NCBI GenBank assembly: GCA_947488345.1
Contig: CANKZQ010000007.1
Span: forward strand, 124,001 to 188,000
Source of the DNA: an uncultured Flavobacteriaceae bacterium
GTDB lineage: Bacteria; Bacteroidota; Bacteroidia; Flavobacteriales; Flavobacteriaceae
Length of the DNA stretch: 64,000 bases
Direction: 5' to 3'
This document shows, piece after piece, positions 35,916 through 43,773 of this stretch. Numbering within the stretch: position 1 is the stretch's first letter; each line of letters begins with the position of its first letter. The notes beneath the pieces were generated by a model. That model did not search any database, had not been told where the DNA came from, and saw only the letters and a program-made list of their open reading frames with translations. A program made the position numbers and the translations under genes.

Positions 35916-36545
35916 ATGCAATTTTTATCAAAAGAAATATGGTTTCCACCGGTCGAAGAGGCAACACCAGAAGGAATATTGGCTGTAGGAGGTGATTTGT
36001 CTCCTGAGCGTTTGCTCTTAGCATATAAAAGTGGGATATTTCCTTGGTATAGCGAAGGAGATCCTATTATTTGGTATAGTCCTGACCCGCGTATGGTTCT
36101 ATTTCCACACAACTTAAAAGTCTCCAAAACTATGCGAAAGCTTATTAAAAAAAATGAGTTTGAGATTACATATAATCAAAATTTTGAGCATGTCATTACA
36201 AACTGTCAGCATATACCTCGTAAAGATCAGCCAGGCACTTGGATTACCGATGATATGAAGAGCGCTTATATCAAATTACATGACATTGGTGTAGCGAAAT
36301 CTGTTGAAGTATGGCAAGAGAATGAATTAGTAGGTGGACTTTATGGGATAGATTTAGGGGAGGTTTTTTGCGGTGAAAGTATGTTTAGTAAAGTATCGAA
36401 TACTTCTAAATTGGCGTTTGTTTTTTTAGTCCAAAAACTACAGAAAGCTGGTTGCAAATTATTAGATTGTCAGGTCTATAATGAACATTTGGCAAGTTTA
36501 GGCGCCGAAGAAATCTCCCGACAAGAATTTTTAAAGTATATTTAG
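35916..36545 (+). CDS. aat: Leucyl/phenylalanyl-tRNA-protein transferase
   Basis: A 209-residue enzyme of the N-end rule pathway that adds Leu or Phe from charged tRNA to N-terminal Arg or Lys of proteins. The signatures WFPPVEEATPEGILAVGGDL, GIFPWYSEGDPIIWYSPDPR, and GLYGIDLGEVFCGESMFS are all present. Length is typical. It begins 24 bp after a terminator and leads into lspA, so it may head the aat-lspA-mazG-like run. Confidence 0.95.
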   Translation: MQFLSKEIWFPPVEEATPEGILAVGGDLSPERLLLAYKSGIFPWYSEGDPIIWYSPDPRMVLFPHNLKVSKTMRKLIKKNEFEITYNQNFEHVITNCQHIPRKDQPGTWITDDMKSAYIKLHDIGVAKSVEVWQENELVGGLYGIDLGEVFCGESMFSKVSNTSKLAFVFLVQKLQKAGCKLLDCQVYNEHLASLGAEEISRQEFLKYI

Positions 36546-36566
36546 CGCGTCTAATTAAAAAAATAT

Positions 36567-37091
36567 ATGGGAGTGTATTTTAAACCTATGAGTAGAGTCG
36601 CTATAATATTATGTCTTGTTTTTTTGAATATCAGTTGTGATCAACTATCGAAAAAAGTAGTAAGAAACAAAATTGAGAAAAACGAAAGGATACAAGTAAT
36701 TCAAGATAATTTAATACTAACCAGAGTTGAGAATACCGGAGCAGCGTATAGTTGGGGTTCTGATTGGAATCCGACAGTAAAACGAATTGTATTGCAAATT
36801 ATTCCGGCCATTGTGTTGTTAGTATTGCTAGGAATGGTGTTGATTAAAAAAGAGTACCCTGCTATTGTTATTATAGGCTTTAGTTTTGTGATTGGCGGAG
36901 GCATTGGTAATGTGTTTGATCGCATTGCCTACGGAGAAGTGACTGATTTTCTCTACGTAGATTTAGGTTTTTTCGCTACCGAAATTTTTAATATGGCAGA
37001 CGTTTCGATTGTTATCGGAGCGTTGATGGTACTTACGCATACCTTGATTGCCAAAAAGGAGCCAGAAGATATAACAGAAAGTGTAGAATAA
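36567..37091 (+). CDS. lspA: Lipoprotein signal peptidase (signal peptidase II)
   Basis: A 174-residue inner-membrane aspartyl protease that removes signal peptides from prolipoproteins. Four hydrophobic helices are seen. Catalytic Asp127 (VTDFL) and Asp145 (NMADVSI) and the NTGAAYSW and GNVFDRI motifs match the family. Met8 (36588) is an alternative start. It serves the many lipoproteins in this window. The stop overlaps the next ATG by one base. Confidence 0.94.
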   Translation: MGVYFKPMSRVAIILCLVFLNISCDQLSKKVVRNKIEKNERIQVIQDNLILTRVENTGAAYSWGSDWNPTVKRIVLQIIPAIVLLVLLGMVLIKKEYPAIVIIGFSFVIGGGIGNVFDRIAYGEVTDFLYVDLGFFATEIFNMADVSIVIGALMVLTHTLIAKKEPEDITESVE

Positions 37092-37417
37092 TGGAATTAA
37101 AAAATGCACAATTAGCGGTTGACAATTGGATTAAAACCCATGGAGTTCGTTATTTCAATGAATTAACAAATATGGCTCAATTGACCGAAGAGGTCGGAGA
37201 AGTAGCTCGTATTATTGCCAGACGTTATGGAGAACAGAGTGAAAAAGAATCAGATAAAAGTAAAGACTTAGGCGAAGAATTAGCTGATGTGCTCTTTGTA
37301 GTGCTATGTTTAGCGAATCAAACAGGAGTCGATCTACAAGACGCTTTTGATAAGAAATTAGCGATTAAAACGAAGCGCGATCACGATAGACATCACACTA
37401 ATGAAAAACTAAAATAA
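37091..37417 (+). CDS. MazG-like nucleotide pyrophosphohydrolase
   Basis: A 108-residue all-alpha NTP pyrophosphatase of the MazG superfamily that would hydrolyse (deoxy)nucleoside triphosphates to monophosphates. The metal site is visible as TEEVGEVARII and, further on, GEELADVLFVVLCLA (E-x-x-E and E-x-x-D). One-base overlaps join it to lspA upstream and to the following small gene. Confidence 0.9.
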   Translation: MELKNAQLAVDNWIKTHGVRYFNELTNMAQLTEEVGEVARIIARRYGEQSEKESDKSKDLGEELADVLFVVLCLANQTGVDLQDAFDKKLAIKTKRDHDRHHTNEKLK

Positions 37418-37665
37418 TGACCTTTCAAGAAAAAATAAAAACGAGCTTTTTTTGGAAGCATTCTCTGAGAATGGCTCTGCTATTTTTTATGTTGCTCACC
37501 ATACTTTCATTACTTTTCAATAGCTTCTCCGATATTCTAAAGTTCGATATCGCCGCTGTAGAAGCTACAAATTTTGCAGATGGAAAATGGAAAAAGTTCT
37601 TAGGCTCAAAAGCTATTATTAGCCTCGGTTATAGTATGTTTATTATTGCCAAAAAAATGAAATAA
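37417..37665 (+). CDS. Hypothetical small membrane protein
   Basis: An 82-residue protein with a hydrophobic helix at about residues 18-37 and a second weaker one near the C terminus. It has no recognised domain. The ATG overlaps the stop of the MazG-like gene by one base, so it is translated from the same message. A GNRA-looped palindrome follows the stop. Confidence 0.65.
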   Translation: MTFQEKIKTSFFWKHSLRMALLFFMLLTILSLLFNSFSDILKFDIAAVEATNFADGKWKKFLGSKAIISLGYSMFIIAKKMK

Positions 37666-37670
37666 TCGCC

Positions 37671-37690
37671 ATTCCTGCGAAAGCAGGAAT
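37671..37690. repeat. REP-like palindrome with GAAA loop
   Basis: ATTCCTGC-GAAA-GCAGGAAT is a perfect 8-bp stem with a GNRA tetraloop, followed by CC. Very similar sequences are widespread as extragenic palindromes in many bacterial genomes. It lies between the 82-residue gene and the convergent VPS10 gene, so it can act on both 3' ends. Only one copy is in this window. Confidence 0.65.
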
Positions 37691-37737
37691 CCAGCATAAA
37701 TATGCGAGATTACTGCTTTCTTAAGAACAAGAAATGT

Positions 37738-40700
37738 TTAGTCTAACTTAATCAAGTCGATATTACTTTCCTTAACTTTTTTGTTGAGCTCTTTTACGTC
37801 GTTATTAAATAACTGATAGAGTCCTGCTAATTCTTTATCTATTTGTTTTGTAATTTCATTTTTAAAGGCGATTGCTTGATCTGTAGGTCTAAAATTACCA
37901 ATAGAAGAGAGCGAGTTTAAATGGCCTAATTTATTATTCAACTTAATCGGAAAGTTCAATGGATCTTGGTTACTCTTACTCTTCGTTTGATATAAATTAT
38001 TTTCAATCACTGTTACCGCTTTCGAAATCTTACTAGCAAAATCTAACAGTTCTTTGTCTTTGTCTTTATCTGCTGATTTTTTTAATTGACTGATTTGACT
38101 TTTCACCTTCTTTACATTTTTTAACGCCTTATGTATCTCGGTCATTTTATCTCTCACCTCGGTAATAAACTCAAATTGCGCTTTGATATCTTCATCAGAT
38201 GCCTCTGTTCTTGGATCTTTTAAAATGGTGAAGTTCTCAGATTTTGTTGTTCCATTCTTTGAAAGTTCAACAATGTAATTACCAGGAATTGCTTTCGGTC
38301 CGCTCAAAGAAGCCCACCATAAAATCATGCCTTTCACTTTCTCAGCATCTGGATACATCATGTTCCAATTGAATTGATTACTACCTGGTTTTATAGTTAA
38401 TTTTTCCTCTTTTTTCTCCTTATTTGGGTGGGTAGAGTACTTCTTTATCAATTGTTTTTTGTTGTCCAAGAATGTTAAAGAAATAGTGTCAGCTTTCGCC
38501 GTGTCTTTTACATAAAAATTAACCGCAACACCACCGAGATGATTTTGCCCTTGTGTTTTTGATGCTCTCGAACTACCTCCACGCATTCTATAACTCGGCA
38601 TGGGTTTGTACATAAAGAAATCATTGTTTAGCAAGTCTTTTTTTAATTGATGTAAGGGTGTTAAGTCATCGATCATCCAAAAAGAACGTCCTTGAGTAGC
38701 CGCAATTAAATTGTCATTTTTAACGGCAAGGTCTGTAATCGGCACGGTTGGTAAATTCAATTGAAATTTAGACCAGCTAGCACCATCATCAAAACTTATA
38801 TACATTCCTCTTTCCGTTCCAGCATACAACAAGCCTTTTCTTTTCGGATCTGCGCGCATGGCACGGGTAAAATCTTCATTACCGATACCATTTGTAATCT
38901 TCTTCCAAGTTTGTCCGTAATCTGTTGTTTTGTATATATATGGTCTGTAATCACCTGTTTTGTATTTGGTTCCTACAATATAGGCTCCGCCGTTGTTAAA
39001 AGGATCAATTTCTATACAATTAATCATCATCCATTCGGGCATGATCTTAGGGGTTACGTTTTGCCAATTTTTACCACCATCTTTGGTAATATGTACTAAG
39101 CCATCATCAGAACCCGTCCAAATTAAGCCTTCTTCAGATGGTGATTCCGCGGCAGCGAAAATAGTACCATAATATTCAACCCCCGTATTATCTTTCGTTA
39201 TCGGGCCACCAGAAGGACCTAAGGTTTTAGGGTCATTTCGACTAAGGTCTGGACTTATAATTTCCCATGACTGACCTTCATTAGTGGTTATATGCAGGTG
39301 ATTTGAGGCTGCATATAATTTCTTAGTATCATTAGGTGAGAAAAATATAGGGAAGTTCCATTGGAAGCGATACTTAAAATCTTCAGCTCCATGCCCCATC
39401 GGATCATCTGGCCATACATTGATGGCACGGGTCTCTTTAGTTCTATGATTCACGCGTGTTAAAAAACCACCATAACTTCCACCATAGACGATATCATTGT
39501 CGTTCGGATCAACAGCGATATGGGCACTTTCACCACCGGCAGTTGATTCCCAATCTTTGTCGGTAATATATCTACCGTTTGTTCTATGCGAAATACGAAC
39601 AGTTGAATTGTCTTGTTGCGCGCCATAGATACGATAAGGAAAATGGTTATCTGTTGTCACTCTATAAAACTGAGAGGTTGGCTGATTATGATAAGTCGTC
39701 CAATTTTCTCCTGCATCAAAACTCACTTGAGCCCCTCCGTCATCACCAATAATCATACGTTGATTATCTGCAGGATCCATCCATAAATCATGATGATCAC
39801 CATGTGGTGCGTTGAATGTTTGATAGGTTTTACCACCATCTTTAGAGCGATGATACCTTACATTTAATACGTAAAGTCCATTTTCATCTTGGGTATCGGC
39901 ATATAAACGTGTATAATACCAAGCGCGTTGACGTAATTTACGTTCACTATTCACTAATTTCCAAGTTTTTCCGGCATCTATTGATTTATAAACTCCTCCT
40001 TTTTTATTTTCTATCAAGGCCCATACAATATCAGAATTTACAGGAGAAACGGTAACACCGCTAATGCCCCAAATACCTTTTGGCAATCCTTTATGACTAG
40101 AAATGTTTTTCCAAGTATCACCACCATCTATACTTTTCCATAAGGCCGATCCGTCACCTCCACTAGAAAGGCTATACGGTGTGCGTCTTACATTCCATGT
40201 GGTGGCATACAGCACACGTGCATTGTTGGGGTCAATGATTAAATCGATAGCGCCAGCATCGGAGTTGGCGTACAATACTTTTTTCCAGTTTTTACCGCCA
40301 TCTATAGATTTATACACACCTCTATCATTCGATGATTTATACAAATCGCCCAGAACCGCAGCATATACGATATCGGGATTTTTAGGGTGAATGCGCATAC
40401 GTGGTACATGTCTTGAATTTTTAAGACCAATAGACTTCCATGTTTTTCCGGCATCGACCGATTTCCAGAGTCCGTCACCCGAGGATACGTTTCCTCTTAC
40501 CGTCTTTTCACCATTACCCACATAAATGACATTATTGTCCCATTCGCTTACGGCAATTGATCCTACAGAGCCTCCAAAAAATCCATCTGAGATATTTTGC
40601 CAGGTATTTCCAGCGTCGGTTGTTTTCCATATTCCACCACCCGTAGATCCCATGTAGAATAAGTTGGCTTTTCCAGGAACACCTGTCACAGCCCCACTAC

Positions 40701-40863
40701 GTCCACCACGAAAAGGACCAATATTTCGCCATTGCATGGCATCGTAGTATTTTTTAGCAAATTGTGTTGTGTTTTGTTGTTTTTTTCTTTTGTATTTTTG
40801 CGCGGAAACTGTATAATTTGTTAAAAATAATACACTCAAAAGCAGTAAGGTTAGTTTTCTCAT
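37738..40863 (-). CDS. Exported VPS10/BNR-repeat glycosyl hydrolase-like protein
   Basis: A 1041-residue secreted protein with signal peptide (about 1-21, ending TVSAQ). Repeated Asp-box/BNR units (SVDAGKTW, SIDGGKNW, TTDYGQTW and others) build a large beta-propeller of the sortilin/VPS10 type. The C-terminal 250 residues hold a small beta domain and a Lys-rich coiled coil. Proteins of this type are common in Bacteroidota, often labelled glycosyl hydrolase; no catalytic residue can be named. The ATG at 40863 is chosen because it begins a good signal peptide; an earlier ATG (40929) would overlap the divergent aroA start. Confidence 0.85.
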   Translation of the reverse strand: MRKLTLLLLSVLFLTNYTVSAQKYKRKKQQNTTQFAKKYYDAMQWRNIGPFRGGRSGAVTGVPGKANLFYMGSTGGGIWKTTDAGNTWQNISDGFFGGSVGSIAVSEWDNNVIYVGNGEKTVRGNVSSGDGLWKSVDAGKTWKSIGLKNSRHVPRMRIHPKNPDIVYAAVLGDLYKSSNDRGVYKSIDGGKNWKKVLYANSDAGAIDLIIDPNNARVLYATTWNVRRTPYSLSSGGDGSALWKSIDGGDTWKNISSHKGLPKGIWGISGVTVSPVNSDIVWALIENKKGGVYKSIDAGKTWKLVNSERKLRQRAWYYTRLYADTQDENGLYVLNVRYHRSKDGGKTYQTFNAPHGDHHDLWMDPADNQRMIIGDDGGAQVSFDAGENWTTYHNQPTSQFYRVTTDNHFPYRIYGAQQDNSTVRISHRTNGRYITDKDWESTAGGESAHIAVDPNDNDIVYGGSYGGFLTRVNHRTKETRAINVWPDDPMGHGAEDFKYRFQWNFPIFFSPNDTKKLYAASNHLHITTNEGQSWEIISPDLSRNDPKTLGPSGGPITKDNTGVEYYGTIFAAAESPSEEGLIWTGSDDGLVHITKDGGKNWQNVTPKIMPEWMMINCIEIDPFNNGGAYIVGTKYKTGDYRPYIYKTTDYGQTWKKITNGIGNEDFTRAMRADPKRKGLLYAGTERGMYISFDDGASWSKFQLNLPTVPITDLAVKNDNLIAATQGRSFWMIDDLTPLHQLKKDLLNNDFFMYKPMPSYRMRGGSSRASKTQGQNHLGGVAVNFYVKDTAKADTISLTFLDNKKQLIKKYSTHPNKEKKEEKLTIKPGSNQFNWNMMYPDAEKVKGMILWWASLSGPKAIPGNYIVELSKNGTTKSENFTILKDPRTEASDEDIKAQFEFITEVRDKMTEIHKALKNVKKVKSQISQLKKSADKDKDKELLDFASKISKAVTVIENNLYQTKSKSNQDPLNFPIKLNNKLGHLNSLSSIGNFRPTDQAIAFKNEITKQIDKELAGLYQLFNNDVKELNKKVKESNIDLIKLD

Positions 40864-40927
40864 AATTAATTGGTTCGTTGAATAGAAAGCTAAAATTACA
40901 ATAAAAAAATATTTTTGATCCCCATAC

Positions 40928-42142
40928 ATGAACTTATTTTTAGATTATACAAATAGACAAATAGATGCAAAGAGTGTTGAAATTTCTGGCTCGAAAAGTG
41001 AGTCGAATAGATTGCTAATATTGCAGCAGTTTTATCCAAATTTAAAATTAGAAAATGTCTCCGATTCTGACGATAGTAAACATTTATCCGCAGCCTTGAA
41101 ATCTACCAAGGAACTTGTCGACATAGGTCATGCAGGAACCGCTATGCGCTTTTTGACGGCTTTTTTTTCCGCTAAGGAAGGCAGAGAAGTGGTGTTAACG
41201 GGTTCTGAACGTATGCAAAATAGACCCATTAAAATCTTGGTGGATGCTTTACGGATTTTAGGTGCTGATATTTCATATGAAGAGAAAGAAGGATATCCGC
41301 CATTGCGTATTAAAGGGAAAAAACTTGATGTTTCTAAGGTCAGTATTCATGGTAATGTGAGTAGTCAGTATATTTCAGCGTTATTATTGATTGCACCGAC
41401 GTTGAAAAACGGATTAGAAATTGAGTTGTTGGGAGCTATTACTTCACGTCCCTATTTAGAAATGACATTATCATTATTGAACGATGTAGGGGTATCGACG
41501 GTTTTTGATGAAAATCGAATTACTATTGCCCCGAAAGAAGAGATAGAAGACACCACTATTGTTGTGGAATCTGACTGGAGTTCTGCCTCCTATTTTTATA
41601 GTTTAGTCGCTTTAAGCGGAATAGGCACCACCCTAAGATTGTCGTCGTATAAAAAAGAGAGTTTACAAGGTGATAGTAGTTTGGCAACTATTTATCAAAA
41701 CTTAGGAGTTACAACAACGTTTAGTGAACATACCATTACGCTTGTCAAAACTTCAGACCCTACATCTCAGCACTTATCACTCAATTTAGTGAGTGCTCCG
41801 GATATTGCTCAAACTATTGCGGTTACTTGTTTTGGGTTAGAAATAGCATGTGATTTAACGGGCTTACATACCTTAAAAATTAAAGAGACAGATCGACTAG
41901 TAGCTTTAGATAATGAATTGACTAAATTAGGGGCTAAAATAACGGTAACCGATGAAAGTTTACATTTAAAAGCTTCGACTCGAATCAACTCTCATTGTAG
42001 TATACCTACCTATCACGATCATCGCATGGCTATGGCCTTTGCACCATTGGCTTTGAAAGTGCCGATTACTATTGAAGAAGCTGATGTTGTTACGAAGTCA
42101 TTTACAAGTTTCTGGCAAGACTTTACGCATTGTTTCGCATAA
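40928..42142 (+). CDS. aroA: 3-phosphoshikimate 1-carboxyvinyltransferase (EPSP synthase)
   Basis: A 404-residue enzyme of the shikimate pathway joining phosphoenolpyruvate to shikimate 3-phosphate. Motifs: SGSKSESNRLLIL at the N terminus, DIGHAGTAMRFLTAF for the PEP loop, SQYISALLL, and near the C terminus LKIKETDRLVAL and YHDHRMAMAFAPLAL. The N-terminal loop is SGSKSESNR where PGSKS is usual. Slightly shorter than the 430-residue norm, as in Bacteroidota. Divergent from the VPS10 gene. Confidence 0.95.
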   Translation: MNLFLDYTNRQIDAKSVEISGSKSESNRLLILQQFYPNLKLENVSDSDDSKHLSAALKSTKELVDIGHAGTAMRFLTAFFSAKEGREVVLTGSERMQNRPIKILVDALRILGADISYEEKEGYPPLRIKGKKLDVSKVSIHGNVSSQYISALLLIAPTLKNGLEIELLGAITSRPYLEMTLSLLNDVGVSTVFDENRITIAPKEEIEDTTIVVESDWSSASYFYSLVALSGIGTTLRLSSYKKESLQGDSSLATIYQNLGVTTTFSEHTITLVKTSDPTSQHLSLNLVSAPDIAQTIAVTCFGLEIACDLTGLHTLKIKETDRLVALDNELTKLGAKITVTDESLHLKASTRINSHCSIPTYHDHRMAMAFAPLALKVPITIEEADVVTKSFTSFWQDFTHCFA

Positions 42143-42247
42143 GATTTACAACGTTAAAATATCGTTAAATAGTTTATTGAGAGTCAAGTAAAAGTACTAA
42201 AAGCACACGTTTTTACGTTTTATACCTTACTTAAACTCTAATTCAAC

Positions 42248-42694
42248 ATGAAAAAACTAATCGTATTGTGTTGCGCTTTGTTGTGCGCAATAAGTACACT
42301 TCAGGCGCAAAAATGGCATACTGATTTTGAAGAAGCGAAAAAAGTAGCCGTCGAAAAAAACAAAAAAATTATTATCGTCTTTCAAGGTTCCGATTGGAAT
42401 GGCCTCTGCATCCGATTGAATAAGGAAATGTGGACCAATCCAGAATTTCAAAAGTATGCTAAGGAGAATTATGTCATGGTGAAGGCTGATTTTCCAAGGA
42501 GAAAAGAAAACTTGCTCGATAAAGAACAGAAAGCTAAAAATAATAAGTTAGCAGATATGTACAATCGAGATCGAGTACTCCCACTTGTCGCTGTGTTAGA
42601 TAAGCAAGGCGAACTATTAGGAACGACTGGTTATAAAAAAGTTGCAGTACATCAATATATAGAATTGCTCGACTTTTTTGAAACTTCTAAATAA
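42248..42694 (+). CDS. Exported thioredoxin-like protein lacking the first active Cys
   Basis: A 148-residue secreted protein (signal peptide to about residue 20, LQAQ) with a thioredoxin fold of the DUF255/thioredoxin_7-like type. The usual WCxxC active site reads WNGLC (Trp50 to Cys54), so the attacking Cys is replaced by Asn51. The downstream KADFPRRKENLLDKEQKAKNN stretch and VLPLVAVLD (cis-Pro loop) are otherwise normal. A monothiol reductase, a binding protein or a non-redox role are possible. It precedes the haem/iron uptake locus. Confidence 0.8.
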   Translation: MKKLIVLCCALLCAISTLQAQKWHTDFEEAKKVAVEKNKKIIIVFQGSDWNGLCIRLNKEMWTNPEFQKYAKENYVMVKADFPRRKENLLDKEQKAKNNKLADMYNRDRVLPLVAVLDKQGELLGTTGYKKVAVHQYIELLDFFETSK

Positions 42695-42761
42695 TAGAGA
42701 TCATCTAATTAGATACATGGGTTTAATGTTGCTGATTTAGGTAACGTTAACCCCATGATTG

Positions 42762-43670
42762 TTAGTCTACGACGAAGGCGTCGACAATCATATCAATGTC
42801 TTTTTTCTCTTTTGAAAAGCTTTTGGCGAATAGATGGCGATACAGCGGTTTTTCTTGAACCTTATCTTTTAATGTTAGGTTTTTATTCCTCGCTAGAATT
42901 TCTGTCCATTTATCTCGTACAATAGACCAAGTTTGCTGGTTGTTTTTCCACCAATCCTGGGCCGCTTGGCATCGCTCGTCATTAACTTTCACATAGTTAT
43001 TGACTCCTTTTTCTTCTGCTAATAACACATCTTCTTTATCTGATGTTCTGATGACTTTTTCGTTGTCTTGATCATGCACCCAACCGTTCGCTACTATTTC
43101 ATGTTTATTCGTTCTTACGGTAATATTATAATCACTTCTCTTCGTATATTCTCGTCGAGGTAGTGGAGCGTCTGATGTGTTTTCCCAAAAACTTTTTCCA
43201 TCAATGTGTAACCAAGTTGATGAGCCTTCGTATCGCGGGCTATCATCTACTTGATATACTTTTTGAGTCCATTGCCCTTTTACCGCATCCTTTGGTAATT
43301 GAAGGTATTTCCATGTATTATTACCATTATAAGAATAGAGGTCTTGATTTTCGAAAAGCCAATCCTGCCTCCAATGCTTTATGACGGTTGGTTTTGTTGG
43401 TTTGCCTACAATAAGCAGATGTTGAAGCATAATTTTGTTTTTAGAATCTTCGACCAATTCGACCCATTCTAAGCCGCGATCATGTTTCACTTTTGACGGT
43501 ATATATGAGGTGTCTTTCGAATACTCAAAGGTTTCGGCGAAGTTAAAACTAACTTCATAACACCCACACATCTTTTTAATGGCTTCTTGGTCTTGTTTCT
43601 TCTTTTTTTGAACGTTTACCGATGTGAAAACCGAACACATGATTATTGCTAGAATTGTTAGTTGTTTCAT
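42762..43670 (-). CDS. DUF6607 family exported protein
   Basis: A 302-residue protein with an N-terminal hydrophobic signal and a beta-rich mature part with many Trp (HWRQDWLF, NTWKYL, STWLHIDGKSFW). A MCGCYEV motif with two cysteines lies near residue 34. This matches what I know of DUF6607, a Bacteroidota family found next to TonB receptors. It is divergent from the TonB receptor gene here and shares its control region, so it is probably part of the same uptake system. Function unknown. Confidence 0.72.
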   Translation of the reverse strand: MKQLTILAIIMCSVFTSVNVQKKKKQDQEAIKKMCGCYEVSFNFAETFEYSKDTSYIPSKVKHDRGLEWVELVEDSKNKIMLQHLLIVGKPTKPTVIKHWRQDWLFENQDLYSYNGNNTWKYLQLPKDAVKGQWTQKVYQVDDSPRYEGSSTWLHIDGKSFWENTSDAPLPRREYTKRSDYNITVRTNKHEIVANGWVHDQDNEKVIRTSDKEDVLLAEEKGVNNYVKVNDERCQAAQDWWKNNQQTWSIVRDKWTEILARNKNLTLKDKVQEKPLYRHLFAKSFSKEKKDIDMIVDAFVVD

Positions 43671-43719
43671 TTTTAGACTGTTGTTTTAAATGATTAAAAA
43701 AAATAAAAATTTTATCTAT

Positions 43720-43746
43720 TCTTATTTAGATTGAATAAAAATAAGA
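43720..43746. promoter_or_regulatory. Inverted repeat between DUF6607 and TonB receptor genes
   Basis: TCTTATTT (43720-43727) and AAATAAGA (43739-43746) form a perfect 8-bp dyad with an 11-bp spacer, in the divergent promoter region and just upstream of the -7 box at 43749. Position and symmetry suggest an operator, for example for a Fur-like iron repressor. AT-rich DNA makes chance dyads more likely, so confidence is modest. Confidence 0.4.
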
Positions 43747-43748
43747 TA

Positions 43749-43756
43749 TATATTTG
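43749..43756 (+). promoter_or_regulatory. Probable -7 box (TATATTTG) for the TonB receptor gene
   Basis: TATATTTG matches TAnnTTTG and lies 17 bp before the ATG. A TTG at 43731-43733 is 15 bp upstream, shorter than the usual spacing of about 19. It overlaps the edge of the inverted repeat, a good place for repression. Confidence 0.45.
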
Positions 43757-43773
43757 CACAAAGATAATTAAGA

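Noticed and set aside
40864-40929. N-terminal extension of the VPS10 protein from the ATG at 40929
   Set aside because: The added 22 residues precede a normal signal peptide starting at 40863 and would overlap the start of aroA.
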